A stretch of DNA of 64,000 nt, taken from assembly GCF_000787815.1 (NCBI RefSeq), contig NZ_BBPO01000018.1:24877-88876 (forward strand). The letters are read 5' to 3'. This DNA comes from Streptacidiphilus neutrinimicus. Lineage in GTDB: Bacteria; Actinomycetota; Actinomycetes; Streptomycetales; Streptomycetaceae. Below, in pieces: positions 42,123 through 50,120 of this stretch. The first letter of the stretch is position 1; each line of letters starts with the position of its first letter. A program made the position numbers and the translations under genes. The notes under the pieces are model-generated. The model was not told where the DNA came from. It made no database searches and saw nothing but the letters and a program-made list of their open reading frames with translations.

Positions 42123-45100
42123 GGCGTCCTCCGGGACATCCAGGCCAGGGCGGCGGCGCGGGTCAGGTAGAGGCAGATCGCTTCCTCGGGGAAGTCGACT
42201 GCCACGTGCCGCACGAAGTGGACGTGCAGCAGCGAGGACAGGACGTCGTCGAGGCGGATCCCTTGGCCGTCGGAAACGTGCAGGCGGGTCCGGTATGCGG
42301 CAAGAGCGTGGTCGCGCTCGGCCCACGCCGCGACGACGGCTTCCCCGCCCGGTGCGCCGCGCAGCGCGGCCCAGTCATCGGTCGGGTCGGCGAGCCAGAC
42401 CGTCTCCCTGAACTGCGGGCGCGGTACCGGGCCTGGGGCGACCGCGAGGATGTGGGTGGACAGCCAGCGCATGGCGGCCTTGGTGTCGCCAAGGAAGGCG
42501 GCGGCGATGGCGATGGTCTGTGCGGCCACCAGAGCGCGCTGCGGCGGGCGTTGCCGCTGGGCAAGAAGGCCCAGGACTGCGCGGGAGTCGGCGCGGAACA
42601 CCTCCTCTGCTGCCGTCCAGGCGGCTCCGGAGCCCCAGCGTCCCATCTCGCGGTACGAGGTGGGGAGACGCAGGTCCGACAGCAGTCCGGCCGCACGCAG
42701 CTCGTTGGCCCAGGTGCCGATGGTTCGGGCGGTGTCGGCGAAGGCGTCAGGGTCGGGCAAGGCGATGCGCAGCCGCAGGTGGTGCTGGGGGTCACGGAAG
42801 CGGATGAACCACCACGGCGGGCTGCCGAGACGATCGAGCAGGTCGGGAAGGTGTTCGGCGAGGAGGGCGTCCTGCCGGCGCAGGTCTCCGTAGAGGGTGG
42901 CGAGCAGCAGCGGGGAGACGCCCGGGGTCTGGACCTGCGCGGCGGAGAACCTGCGCGCGGGGCTCGGTGTCGGCAGCTTCGGCCAGGCCGGTGGGCGGAC
43001 CGCAGTGAGCGGCACGACGACTTCGTGCGCCCGGCCCCCACACCAGCCGTAGGCGCTGGCGTCCGGGGTCTCCAGCAGTACCGCGACGCCAGCGCGGGAC
43101 AGGTACTGCCGCAGCAGCGTCCGGTGCGGCCCCAACCCCAGGTCCAGCAGCAGACGCTGATCGCCTTCGGCCAGGAGGACCCGCTGCGGGAGACGCCGCC
43201 GGGTGCGCCAGTCGTCCAGGGCGGCGTCCCACCGGTCCTGCAGGCGATCACGACCGGGCAGCTCGGCGGCCTCCAGCCGCCACCGAGCCGGGGCGAGCAC
43301 CGTTCGGCCGTGGCGCACCCTGGGCAGGAACGGCATGGCGCTGGCCGCACCCCAGTCAAACATGGTGACCTGGGCGGCCTGAGCGCGGGAGAGCTCGATC
43401 AGGAACCGGGCCAGGGGCGGTGTGTGCTCGCGCAGGTTCAGCGCGTTCATCCCCACGGCCTCGATTCGCTGGCTGCGTTCGGGGGCGGCCAGGTACATCC
43501 GGCGGCCGTCGCAGGCCACGGCCAGGTCCGCGGGGGTGAGCACGTCGCAGCGAGGGGCGCGGTGTTCCTGGACGCTGATCACGGTCGGCAGGACCTGCGG
43601 GGTCCGGGTGACGTGGGCGCTGCCGGGGTGAAGCGGAGGGAAGGACATCTGTGCGGCGATGGTGCCGGTGTCCGCGGCGGGAAGCTCGGCCAGTTCGACT
43701 TCGAGGCGGGCGCGGTCCTCCGGGGTCAACACGGTGAGGAAGCGGCCGATGGTGACGCCGAGGCCCCTGGAGACGCTCGTCATCTCCAGCTGGAATCGTC
43801 CGCGTTGCAGTTCCTCGGCGCTGGCTGCGTGGATACGGACGCCGACCTCAAGATGGGGCGGCAGGCGGGGCGTCTCTGGGCCCAGGTCCATCGCCGCGAT
43901 CAGGTCGTCAGTGAGGAGCACTTCGTCGCGGCCGTCAAGGATGGCGGCCTGCGCGGCGCGTAACAAGGCGTCGTCCCTCGTCGAGACGCGGGACCGTCGT
44001 CCGTCGCTGGGAGTGCCCGGGTATCCGTCGGGCAGGCCGATGCCGCTGTCAGCGACGACCTCGGCGAGCGGCACCATCGTGCCGATTCCGAAGGTCTCGT
44101 AGAACCGGCGCTGGTATGCCTTCCACGCGGCGGTGCCGTAGGGCAGGGGGCTGACCCGGGCCAGGACGGCAGCGGCACGTTCGATCTCGTAGGCGACGTT
44201 CTGCGGCACCTCGACGTCGGCGCTCAGACGCAGGTCGAGCGCGAGAGGGTGGCGGCGCAGTCCAGGGACGGCGGCCCGCATCCGTGCGGCGGCGCGGGCC
44301 CGGCCGCTCCTCGTGTCGCAGCCGCGCAGGTCCCGCTGTACCGCGCCCAGTTCACGAACGAGGTCGGCGACGGGTGCGACCGCGCCGGCACGGGCGGCGT
44401 CGAGCTGGGCCAGCAAGTAGTCCAGGGCATCGGTCTCGGTGCTGGGTGCGCGCAGATTAGTGATCAACACCCTGTGCCGGATCAGCCCTTGGATGAGCCG
44501 CTGGGCACTGCTCCCGTCGGCGTCGGGGAACTCTGCGATCAGCTTGCCCGCGAGAGCGCCAACGCTGATGGGTGCCTGCGCCGCATCCAGAACGGCCCGG
44601 ACCGGCGGGGTCAGAGACATGGATGCCTCAACGGCCCTGCGCCGATCGTTGTCGGTGTTGGACTCGTAGGGCACGATCAGCCGTCCGCCGCGCACCTGCA
44701 CGGTGTTGCTGACGAGCACCGGCAGGCGCTCCACCAGCTCAGGGCAGGCCTCAAGCCGCTCGACCACGGCGTGCAGCCACTCCGCGCTAGCTCGCGCGAG
44801 AGCATGGTGTTCTGGTCCCCACGTCGCTCTGGCGCGCGGTCCGACGGTGGCCGTAGTGACGCCGGCGAACAGACCGAACGGCGTTGCCCTCTGCTCGGCA
44901 CGCAGGGCATACCGGGCCACTGCGGCGACCGCGCGGCGAACGTCGCGGTCTGGTGGGGCGCTGGAGGAGAGCAGGCCACGCACCTGCGAGACGAGGTCCG
45001 GGCTGGCGTGCTCCAGGGCCTCGGTGAAGTCCGTCCCCGTCCAGACAGCACGGAGCCAGCTCAGGCGCGTCTCCGCGCTGAGAGGGGACGGGTCATCCAG

Positions 45101-45190
45101 TTCGGGGACCGGCGGGACATGGAGGTCCGGCACGGCGACCGCGCGCACGAGTGCGGTCTTGCCTGCGCGAAACGCGCCTCTCGAAGTCAT
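42119..45190 (-). CDS. lanB: LanB-type lanthipeptide dehydratase (class I)
   Basis: The product is 1023 aa from ATG 45190 with CTGGAGG upstream; the open frame upstream overlaps the precursor gene and is not used. It has the tRNA-Glu-dependent dehydratase architecture: residues 1-700 glutamylation domain (FRAGKTALVRAVAVPDLHVP, RAEQRATPFGLFAGVTTATV, PYGTAAWKAYQRRFYETFG) and a C-terminal elimination domain (LLLATLYGDLRRQDALL, PPWWFIRFRDPQHHLRLRIA). It dehydrates Ser/Thr of the FxLD precursor encoded just upstream. A hairpin between precursor and lanB (45215-45252) should lower its expression. Confidence 0.95.
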   Translation of the reverse strand: MTSRGAFRAGKTALVRAVAVPDLHVPPVPELDDPSPLSAETRLSWLRAVWTGTDFTEALEHASPDLVSQVRGLLSSSAPPDRDVRRAVAAVARYALRAEQRATPFGLFAGVTTATVGPRARATWGPEHHALARASAEWLHAVVERLEACPELVERLPVLVSNTVQVRGGRLIVPYESNTDNDRRRAVEASMSLTPPVRAVLDAAQAPISVGALAGKLIAEFPDADGSSAQRLIQGLIRHRVLITNLRAPSTETDALDYLLAQLDAARAGAVAPVADLVRELGAVQRDLRGCDTRSGRARAAARMRAAVPGLRRHPLALDLRLSADVEVPQNVAYEIERAAAVLARVSPLPYGTAAWKAYQRRFYETFGIGTMVPLAEVVADSGIGLPDGYPGTPSDGRRSRVSTRDDALLRAAQAAILDGRDEVLLTDDLIAAMDLGPETPRLPPHLEVGVRIHAASAEELQRGRFQLEMTSVSRGLGVTIGRFLTVLTPEDRARLEVELAELPAADTGTIAAQMSFPPLHPGSAHVTRTPQVLPTVISVQEHRAPRCDVLTPADLAVACDGRRMYLAAPERSQRIEAVGMNALNLREHTPPLARFLIELSRAQAAQVTMFDWGAASAMPFLPRVRHGRTVLAPARWRLEAAELPGRDRLQDRWDAALDDWRTRRRLPQRVLLAEGDQRLLLDLGLGPHRTLLRQYLSRAGVAVLLETPDASAYGWCGGRAHEVVVPLTAVRPPAWPKLPTPSPARRFSAAQVQTPGVSPLLLATLYGDLRRQDALLAEHLPDLLDRLGSPPWWFIRFRDPQHHLRLRIALPDPDAFADTARTIGTWANELRAAGLLSDLRLPTSYREMGRWGSGAAWTAAEEVFRADSRAVLGLLAQRQRPPQRALVAAQTIAIAAAFLGDTKAAMRWLSTHILAVAPGPVPRPQFRETVWLADPTDDWAALRGAPGGEAVVAAWAERDHALAAYRTRLHVSDGQGIRLDDVLSSLLHVHFVRHVAVDFPEEAICLYLTRAAALAWMSRRTP

Positions 45191-45214
45191 CAGAGCCTCC
45201 AGGTCGGCCGGACG

Positions 45215-45252
45215 GCCGGTGCCTTCGCGCTGCAAGGCGCAAAGGCACCGGC
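45215..45252 (-). terminator. Attenuator hairpin between precursor and lanB
   Basis: GCCGGTGCCTT (45215-45225) and AAGGCACCGGC (45242-45252) form a perfect 11-bp stem with further pairing in the loop. Partial terminators in this position make precursor mRNA exceed that of the enzymes in many lanthipeptide operons. Confidence 0.65.
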
Positions 45253-45273
45253 ACAGTTCTATGCCTGTTGCTG

Positions 45274-45438
45274 TCAGGCCACGTTGGTGGTGCAGGCGCC
45301 GCAGGTCTCGCCGCAGCCGTCGTCGGTCAGGTTGACCAGGCCGGCCGGGTCGGCGACCTCGACCAGGGTGACGTCCAGCTCGAAGCCGCTGACCTCGGTG
45401 TCCGGCTGCGCCTTGGTGATGTGCTGGATGTTGCTCAT
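45274..45438 (-). CDS. lanA: FxLD-family lanthipeptide precursor
   Basis: This is a 54-aa gene too short for usual calling. ATG 45438 follows AAGGGGAG. The leader is MSNIQHITKAQPDTEVSG, then FELDVTLVEV, the FxLD motif that gives the family its name (residues 19-22). The core region reads PAGLVNLTDDGCGETC then GACTTNVA: Cys42, Cys46 and Cys49, Thr38, Thr45, Thr50 and Thr51. Up to three methyllanthionine rings are possible. Asp40-Gly41 is a natural succinimide site for the PIMT-like enzyme of the operon. No leader protease or dedicated LanT exporter is encoded nearby. Confidence 0.92.
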   Translation of the reverse strand: MSNIQHITKAQPDTEVSGFELDVTLVEVADPAGLVNLTDDGCGETCGACTTNVA

Positions 45439-45504
45439 GTCGACTCCCCTTCGGAGCGCGGGAACAGAAGTGGTGCATTGCGGGCCGCTTGGAGCGGCCG
45501 GATG

Positions 45505-45552
45505 GGCTCACATCGGCGAGGTATCCCCTCAGTGCCATCGCCGACGTGAGCC
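45505..45552 (-). promoter_or_regulatory. Long hairpin in the precursor 5' region
   Basis: GGCTCACATCGGCGA (45505-45519) pairs with TCGCCGACGTGAGCC (45538-45552) with one mismatch, 67 bp before the precursor start. It may be a leader structure, or a further terminator for the upstream operon. The promoter of the lanthipeptide operon should lie between about 45440 and 45590. Confidence 0.45.
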
Positions 45553-45591
45553 GCTGTGACGTGCCGGGACGAGGGAGCCCGACGCATCACG

Positions 45592-45637
45592 GCCCTGCTG
45601 GTGAAGCAGGGCGCCTCTGCTGTGGGTTGAGCAGAGG
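45592..45637 (-). terminator. Two tandem hairpins after the 171-aa gene
   Basis: GCCCTGCT/AGCAGGGC (45592-45612) and CCTCTGC/GCAGAGG (45614-45637) are adjacent perfect stems immediately after the stop at 45640, isolating the upstream regulatory operon from the precursor gene. Confidence 0.65.
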
Positions 45638-45639
45638 GG

Positions 45640-46155
45640 TCATGGGAGGGGCCATCTCAACAGGGCCACGTAGACGCCGGCGGCGAGGAAGGCGGGCAGA
45701 CCGAGCCCGTATGCCAGGCGGCGGATCCGAGAGGGCCGCCGTGGTGTGGCGTGCCGTCGACGTACCGGCACGGGCACAGTGCGCAGACGAGGCAGGTTGA
45801 TCGCGCCAGCCGGAGGACACACGGAGACTTCGTAGCGGGCTTGGTCGTCGACGAGCGCGAAGGTGACCGGCAGCCCGTTGTCTAAGCGGCGGGCGGCGAC
45901 GCGCTGCGCGCCGACGTCGGTCATCCAGTCCTCGGCGATGCGTTGTGCGGAGTCGTCAAGCTGCGCGGCGGTCTCCCACAACTTGCGGTGCAGCCACTGC
46001 AGGGCCGCGCTCGGCGTCGGAGCGGTGTACCGGCTCAGCCAGTAGCCGCCCTGCGTTCCGTCGACCGGGAACGCCGTGTGAGTGCACGCGTACGCGAGGG
46101 GAGTCAGCCGGTCGGCGCTTGCGCCGGCAGAAGGGGGAAGAGTGCTGGTCAGCAT
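45640..46155 (-). CDS. Unknown protein with C-terminal membrane segment
   Basis: The product is 171 aa from ATG 46155 behind AGGAGATG. The soluble part contains HRKLWETAAQLDDSAQRIAE and RRLDNGLPVTFALVDDQARY. The end, RRLAYGLGLPAFLAAGVYVALLRWP (about residues 145-170), is one membrane span with basic residues before it. It overlaps the ATP-binding protein gene by 7 bp. It is the last of four overlapping genes; the role is unknown. Confidence 0.7.
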   Translation of the reverse strand: MLTSTLPPSAGASADRLTPLAYACTHTAFPVDGTQGGYWLSRYTAPTPSAALQWLHRKLWETAAQLDDSAQRIAEDWMTDVGAQRVAARRLDNGLPVTFALVDDQARYEVSVCPPAGAINLPRLRTVPVPVRRRHATPRRPSRIRRLAYGLGLPAFLAAGVYVALLRWPLP

Positions 46156-46580
46156 GCTTCATCTCCTGTCGGGATGGTCGCCCACACGGTCTTGCCTACG
46201 GGGTTTCGGTCGCGGAAACCGACTTCCGTGGCGAGCATTCGGACGAGCGTCAGTCCGCGCCCGCCCTCGTCCTCGGCGGCGGCGATGACGGGCCTCGGTT
46301 GCTTTTCGCGGCTCGGGTCGGAAACCTCAACGATCAGCGCCTGGTCGTCGCTGAGCAGCGCGACGTGGACCAGGTGCTTGGTATCGCAGTGGCGGATGGC
46401 GTTGGTCAGCAGCTCGCTGACGATCAGCTCGATGTCGTCGATGGTCGCGGGCGGGACGCCGATATCCGTCAGGGCCCTGCGGGACTGGTGCCGGGCGAGT
46501 GCGACGGCCTTGGGGTAGGGGGTGAACCACATGTCCCATACCTCGGCTCGCGCAGCCTCAACTTGGGTTGCCTGCGTCAT
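46149..46580 (-). CDS. RsbW-like ATP-binding protein (HATPase)
   Basis: The product is 143 aa from ATG 46580. It has the GHKL ATPase boxes: N-box IELIVSELLTNAIRHCDTK, G1 LIVEVSDPS, G2 DEGGRGLTLVRMLATEVG. Streptomyces has many such stand-alone anti-sigma-like kinases with partners of unknown specificity. The start overlaps the stop of the 56-aa gene, so the four genes 46977-45640 are translationally coupled. No sigma or anti-anti-sigma factor is adjacent. Confidence 0.85.
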   Translation of the reverse strand: MTQATQVEAARAEVWDMWFTPYPKAVALARHQSRRALTDIGVPPATIDDIELIVSELLTNAIRHCDTKHLVHVALLSDDQALIVEVSDPSREKQPRPVIAAAEDEGGRGLTLVRMLATEVGFRDRNPVGKTVWATIPTGDEAC

Positions 46581-46747
46581 GGCGTTGGCCTCTCGCGTCC
46601 GGACTTCCGCAGATCGCGGGGAATCCTCAAGCGCGGGGCCTGGCAGGCACCCTCGACCGTCTCGCTGGCGGGGTGAAGGCCTGCCGCGGCGAGCAGCAGG
46701 TCGCGCCGGCGTTCCCAGTCCGAGGCGCTGCGACGAGGCGTGGTCAT
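46577..46747 (-). CDS. 56-aa basic protein
   Basis: ATG 46747 overlaps the upstream stop (ATGA), and the stop at 46577 overlaps the next ATG. It reads MTTPRRSASDWERRRDLLLA then AGLHPASETVEGACQAP. The overlaps on both sides are good evidence that it is translated. No domain is known. Confidence 0.65.
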   Translation of the reverse strand: MTTPRRSASDWERRRDLLLAAAGLHPASETVEGACQAPRLRIPRDLRKSGRERPTP

Positions 46748-46977
46748 GACGCCTCCTGCTCGTCGAGGCGCAGGAGGTTCGCCAGCTCGTCGCGCAGCGC
46801 CTGCGCGTCCTCGGCGGTCAGGACGAGCGTGGTCTCAGCCACGCACACGCGGGAGCCGACTCGGCGCAGTCGCACGGGGACGGAGATGCGGCCGGCTTGG
46901 GTCATCTCAGGAGTGCCGGGGGCGCGTTCGACGCGCCATGCCCGTAACGTTCCGTGCGGGGGGTGACGGTTCGTCAT
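46744..46977 (-). CDS. 77-aa unknown protein
   Basis: ATG 46977 starts MTNRHPPHGTLRAWRVERAP. The C-terminal 45 residues hold VCVAETTLVLTAEDAQALRD then a Leu-rich helix (ELANLLRLDEQEAS). It is the first gene of the four-gene overlapping run. The 80-bp gap to the XRE-TPR gene contains its promoter. Function unknown. Confidence 0.65.
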   Translation of the reverse strand: MTNRHPPHGTLRAWRVERAPGTPEMTQAGRISVPVRLRRVGSRVCVAETTLVLTAEDAQALRDELANLLRLDEQEAS

Positions 46978-47056
46978 GCTGTCACCGTAGAAGCACGGTT
47001 GGTGAGCGGCCCTGAGGAAAAATCAGGGCTTACAACTGGTCAGGGCTGAGTGATCT

Positions 47057-48286
47057 TTACGCGGTCATGCCGATGTGCTGCGCCACGGCCCTCAAATCCT
47101 GCCGCCACATGGGCTTTTCCCGCTTGAGCAGGTCAGCGACGGCCTCGCGGACCAGGGGCGAGTAGCCCACCTCTTCGGGTGACTGGTCGGTGATCCGCTT
47201 GAGCATGTAGACGGTGGCAAAGTCGTCTCGCTGGATGCGGTTGCAGTTCATGACCTCGATCAGGTACCGGGTCCGGCGCTCCAGCGGCAGGTCAGGGTTA
47301 CCGTCCTCGACGGTGTCGGCCACGCGCAGGGCCTCCGCCGTGTCGCCCTCTTCGGCCCGAAGGTGCACCGCGTGCATGGCCACATTGGTCGGGCCGAAGC
47401 ACGTGTGCCAGTCGTTGCGGTCCTGGCCGATTCGCAGCGCCATGCGCTCAGCCCCTCGGTACAAGTCCCAGGCGACTGGGCCTTGGTGGGCGCGTACGGC
47501 GGCGACCGACGCCTGTAGGTGGAGCGCTCCGTAGGCAGACAGGTGCTCGATCGGCGCGTCGTCGCTGGGCGTGCAGTTGGCGATCGCCTCCCTGGCCAAG
47601 GCGACGCTGTCAGCGACCTCGCCAGAGGACGTCAGGACGCAGGACAGGTTCCACGTCGCAGCGGCGAGCAACGCGGGGTCGCCGACCTGGTCCGCGAGCG
47701 ACAGCCCGCGGTCGGCGGCGACGCGGGCCTGCACAGGCTCGCCAACGCGCCGAAGCCAGATCTGTGCCAAGCCGTACATGGAGATCAGGAGGGCAACGGC
47801 CTGCTTCTCCTGCTCTTCGCCTTCGGCGTCACGCACGGCGGCGTAGCCCTGCCGCAGCAGGTTCGGCAGCCGGCGGCCGACTTCGGCGTACCGGTCCTTG
47901 GTCTGGGTCTCGTAGACCAGCCACGCGTCATCCACAGCTTGTCGGTACTCGTCCACAGGCACCTCGCTGATGCCGGACGGCAGGAGGGAGAATGGCAGCG
48001 CGAGTACCCGCCGGATCGCGGGAACTGCTTCGTGCTCGGTCTGCGGCCCGGACACGGCGCCGGTCAGCACCCCGCCGGTCAGGTCCGCCAGGTCGCGGAT
48101 GTGCAGCACACGGGCCAGGTCGATGAGGACGGACAAGCGGTCGATGGGCAGCACGCCCTTCTCGACCTTGTAGGCCCAGTTCTCGGACCTGCCGACGAGC
48201 TCTGCCATGGCCTTCTGCGACAGCCCCGCGCGCTCGCGGTAGTACCGAATGCGCTCACCGACGCCGAAGTCCTGCTCCAAGCCCAT
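47057..48286 (-). CDS. XRE-family regulator with TPR-like C-terminus
   Basis: The product is 409 aa from ATG 48286. The HTH is GERIRYYRERAGLSQKAMAE, LVGRSENWAYKVEKGVLPID (residues about 10-65). The remaining 340 residues are TPR-like helices (AAATWNLSCVLTSSGEVADS, AYGALHLQASVAAVRAHQGP). This is the common Streptomyces type of large XRE regulator that may sense small molecules or peptides. It is divergent from the HAD gene and may control the neighbouring operons; the target is not shown. Confidence 0.88.
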   Translation of the reverse strand: MGLEQDFGVGERIRYYRERAGLSQKAMAELVGRSENWAYKVEKGVLPIDRLSVLIDLARVLHIRDLADLTGGVLTGAVSGPQTEHEAVPAIRRVLALPFSLLPSGISEVPVDEYRQAVDDAWLVYETQTKDRYAEVGRRLPNLLRQGYAAVRDAEGEEQEKQAVALLISMYGLAQIWLRRVGEPVQARVAADRGLSLADQVGDPALLAAATWNLSCVLTSSGEVADSVALAREAIANCTPSDDAPIEHLSAYGALHLQASVAAVRAHQGPVAWDLYRGAERMALRIGQDRNDWHTCFGPTNVAMHAVHLRAEEGDTAEALRVADTVEDGNPDLPLERRTRYLIEVMNCNRIQRDDFATVYMLKRITDQSPEEVGYSPLVREAVADLLKREKPMWRQDLRAVAQHIGMTA

Positions 48287-48450
48287 GACCTGAGTTCCCC
48301 TCAACCGCGCGCAGCCGATGCAACCCTCCACTGTCAGGGTACGGCCACGGCCAGTGCTCGCGGGAGTGTGTTCCCGACCGGACGCCCGCGTGGTATACGG
48401 TGCCCACACGCCCATACGGGGGTGCGCAGACCTGTACGGAGAGCCTCAGC

Positions 48451-49074
48451 ATGCAGAACTACCGCGGCCTGATCCTCGACTTCGGTGGCGTCGTCACCAT
48501 CCGTATGCGGCTCAATGGCGAAGCCTTCGAGCGAAGTGAAGGGCTGACGCCCGGGGCCTACTTCCACGCGCTGAACGAGCACCCGGACGGCGTCGCGATC
48601 TACAAGGCCCTGGAGGTCGGCGAGGCGACCCAGGAGGAGTGGAACCAGGTCATCGGCCGCATCCTCCGGGTCGATCCCACGGACCTGATGCGTCGCGCGT
48701 TGGCCAACCTGCCGCTGGAGCCCCGCATGGTTGACGTGGCGCGCCGCGCCCGTGCCGCAGGCATCAAGGTCGCCATGCTGTCCAACAGCTTCGGCCTGAC
48801 CCCCTACAACCCCTACGCGGCGCTGGGCATGTGGGACGGGAAATGGGATGCGATCGTGCTCTCCGAACAGGTCGGAGTGCGCAAGCCAGACACGGCCATC
48901 TACCAGCACACCCTGGATCTGCTCCAACTCAATGGCGACGAATGCGTGTTCGTTGATGACCACGAGCACAATCTCCCACCTGCAGCAGAGTTGGGCATGC
49001 ACACCATCCACCACACCGACGCTGAGGACACGGTTGCCCAGCTGGATGCCCTCCTTGGCTGTGTGACCGGCTGA
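48451..49074 (+). CDS. HAD-superfamily hydrolase
   Basis: The product is 207 aa from ATG 48451. Motif I is LILDFGGVV, motif II VAMLSNSFG, the Lys is in VGVRKPDTAIY, and the acidic pair is CVFVDDHEHN. The DFGGV variant is typical of epoxide-hydrolase-N/HAD-IA-like proteins, where the second Asp is replaced by Gly. Likely a phosphatase or dehalogenase-like enzyme on a small substrate. The HD-domain pseudogene follows after 19 bp. Confidence 0.85.
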   Translation: MQNYRGLILDFGGVVTIRMRLNGEAFERSEGLTPGAYFHALNEHPDGVAIYKALEVGEATQEEWNQVIGRILRVDPTDLMRRALANLPLEPRMVDVARRARAAGIKVAMLSNSFGLTPYNPYAALGMWDGKWDAIVLSEQVGVRKPDTAIYQHTLDLLQLNGDECVFVDDHEHNLPPAAELGMHTIHHTDAEDTVAQLDALLGCVTG

Positions 49075-49093
49075 CCGTCAGGAAGGACACGGC

Positions 49094-49675
49094 ATGACCG
49101 ACCAGCCCACACCCGAGGCCATCGGCACTTCGGGCTTCCTGCTGGAGTTGGGCATGCTCAAGCGTGCCAAGCGCAGCGGCTGGTGGATCGCCGGGGTCAC
49201 GGACTCTGAGTCGATCGCTGAACCCTCCTAGCAAACGGCCGTCATCGGCGCCGTGCTGGCCATGATGGAGGGGGCTGACCCGGCGAAGGTGGCACTGCTC
49301 GCCACGTTGCACGACACCCAGGAGACTCGCGTCGGGGATATTCCCTGGATCGGCCGCCGCTACCTGACGGCAGCCTCGAACGAAGACGTCACGGCCGACC
49401 AAGTCGCGGACTCCCATCCGCGTGTGGCTGACGGGATCAAGTCACTCATCGCGGAGTACGAGGCCCGGGAAACCCCAGAGTCGCAGGTCGCACACGATGC
49501 GGATCTGCTCGACTGCGCGCTTCAGGGCCTGGAGTACCTGCAGCAGGGCCACGTCCAGGCCCGCGAGTGGGTCAACTCCACGAAGGCCAAGCTCAAGACG
49601 TCCTCCGCGATCGCTCTCGCCGACGCAGCGAAGGGCATGACGATCACGGAGTGGCAGCGCACCTATCTGCGCTGA
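49094..49675 (+). pseudogene. HD-domain nucleotidase-like gene with in-frame stop
   Basis: ATG 49094 (behind GGAAGGAC) reads MTDQPTPEAIGTSGFLLELG and SGWWIAGVTDSESIAEPS, then TAG 49229-49231, and continues in the same frame QTAVIGAVLAMMEGADPAKV, LLATLHDTQETRVGDIP, AHDADLLDCALQG to 49675. HD proteins of the YfbR/HDDC2 type have SIAEHS-F-R here, where His is the first metal ligand; this copy has Pro and a stop instead. So both the ligand and the frame are lost. The downstream part could be started at 49253 but would lack the first ligand. Confidence 0.8.
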
Positions 49676-49734
49676 ACAGCCTGAGTGCCTGGCGGCCTCC
49701 CTCTTGGAGTGCAGGAGGCACCGAACTCGCCCTC

Positions 49735-50031
49735 TCAGGCCGATTCTCCAAGCGGCTGGCCCGCAGCATCTTCGGCGCCAGCACCGAGGGTGGCCGGCTC
49801 GACGCCGATGACGCGCAGGATCTCAGCGGAAGCGACTCGGTACCCGCCGGCGGGAAGGCGGATCACGGGGCACGGGTATGTGCCGGCCTTCGCCTGCCGG
49901 TAGCCAGTGCTGCGGCCGAGCCCGAACGCCTGGTTGGCAATGTCGAGGTCGACCACTGCCGGCAGGGCCAGCACCTCAGCCAGGGTCAGAGCCTTGTAGA
50001 AGTTCGGTCCGGTCCGCGCGTGTGCTCCCAC
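49735..50031 (-). CDS. xis: Excisionase-like HTH protein
   Basis: The product is 98 aa from ATG 50031. After FYKALTLAEVLALPAVVDLD it has IANQAFGLGRSTGYRQAKAG and PVIRLPAGGYRVASAEILRV, the MerR/Xis-type winged-helix pattern of excisionases that accompany Streptomyces integrases. It is divergent from the XRE-integrase operon. Xis bends att DNA to favour excision. Other small HTH roles are possible. Confidence 0.75.
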   Translation of the reverse strand: MGAHARTGPNFYKALTLAEVLALPAVVDLDIANQAFGLGRSTGYRQAKAGTYPCPVIRLPAGGYRVASAEILRVIGVEPATLGAGAEDAAGQPLGESA

Positions 50032-50120
50032 AGCTTCCTCCCCAGGGTTCTTCCTCCGTGATCGAGGACACCCTAAGCAGATTCGCTCCAGAAGCGTGAA
50101 TCAGGACTATTATCGTTCTC

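Noticed and set aside
42119-45538. LanB starting at 45538 (1139 aa)
   Set aside because: The added 116 residues are the precursor gene read in the wrong frame; ATG 45190 has the ribosome site and a family-like N-terminus.
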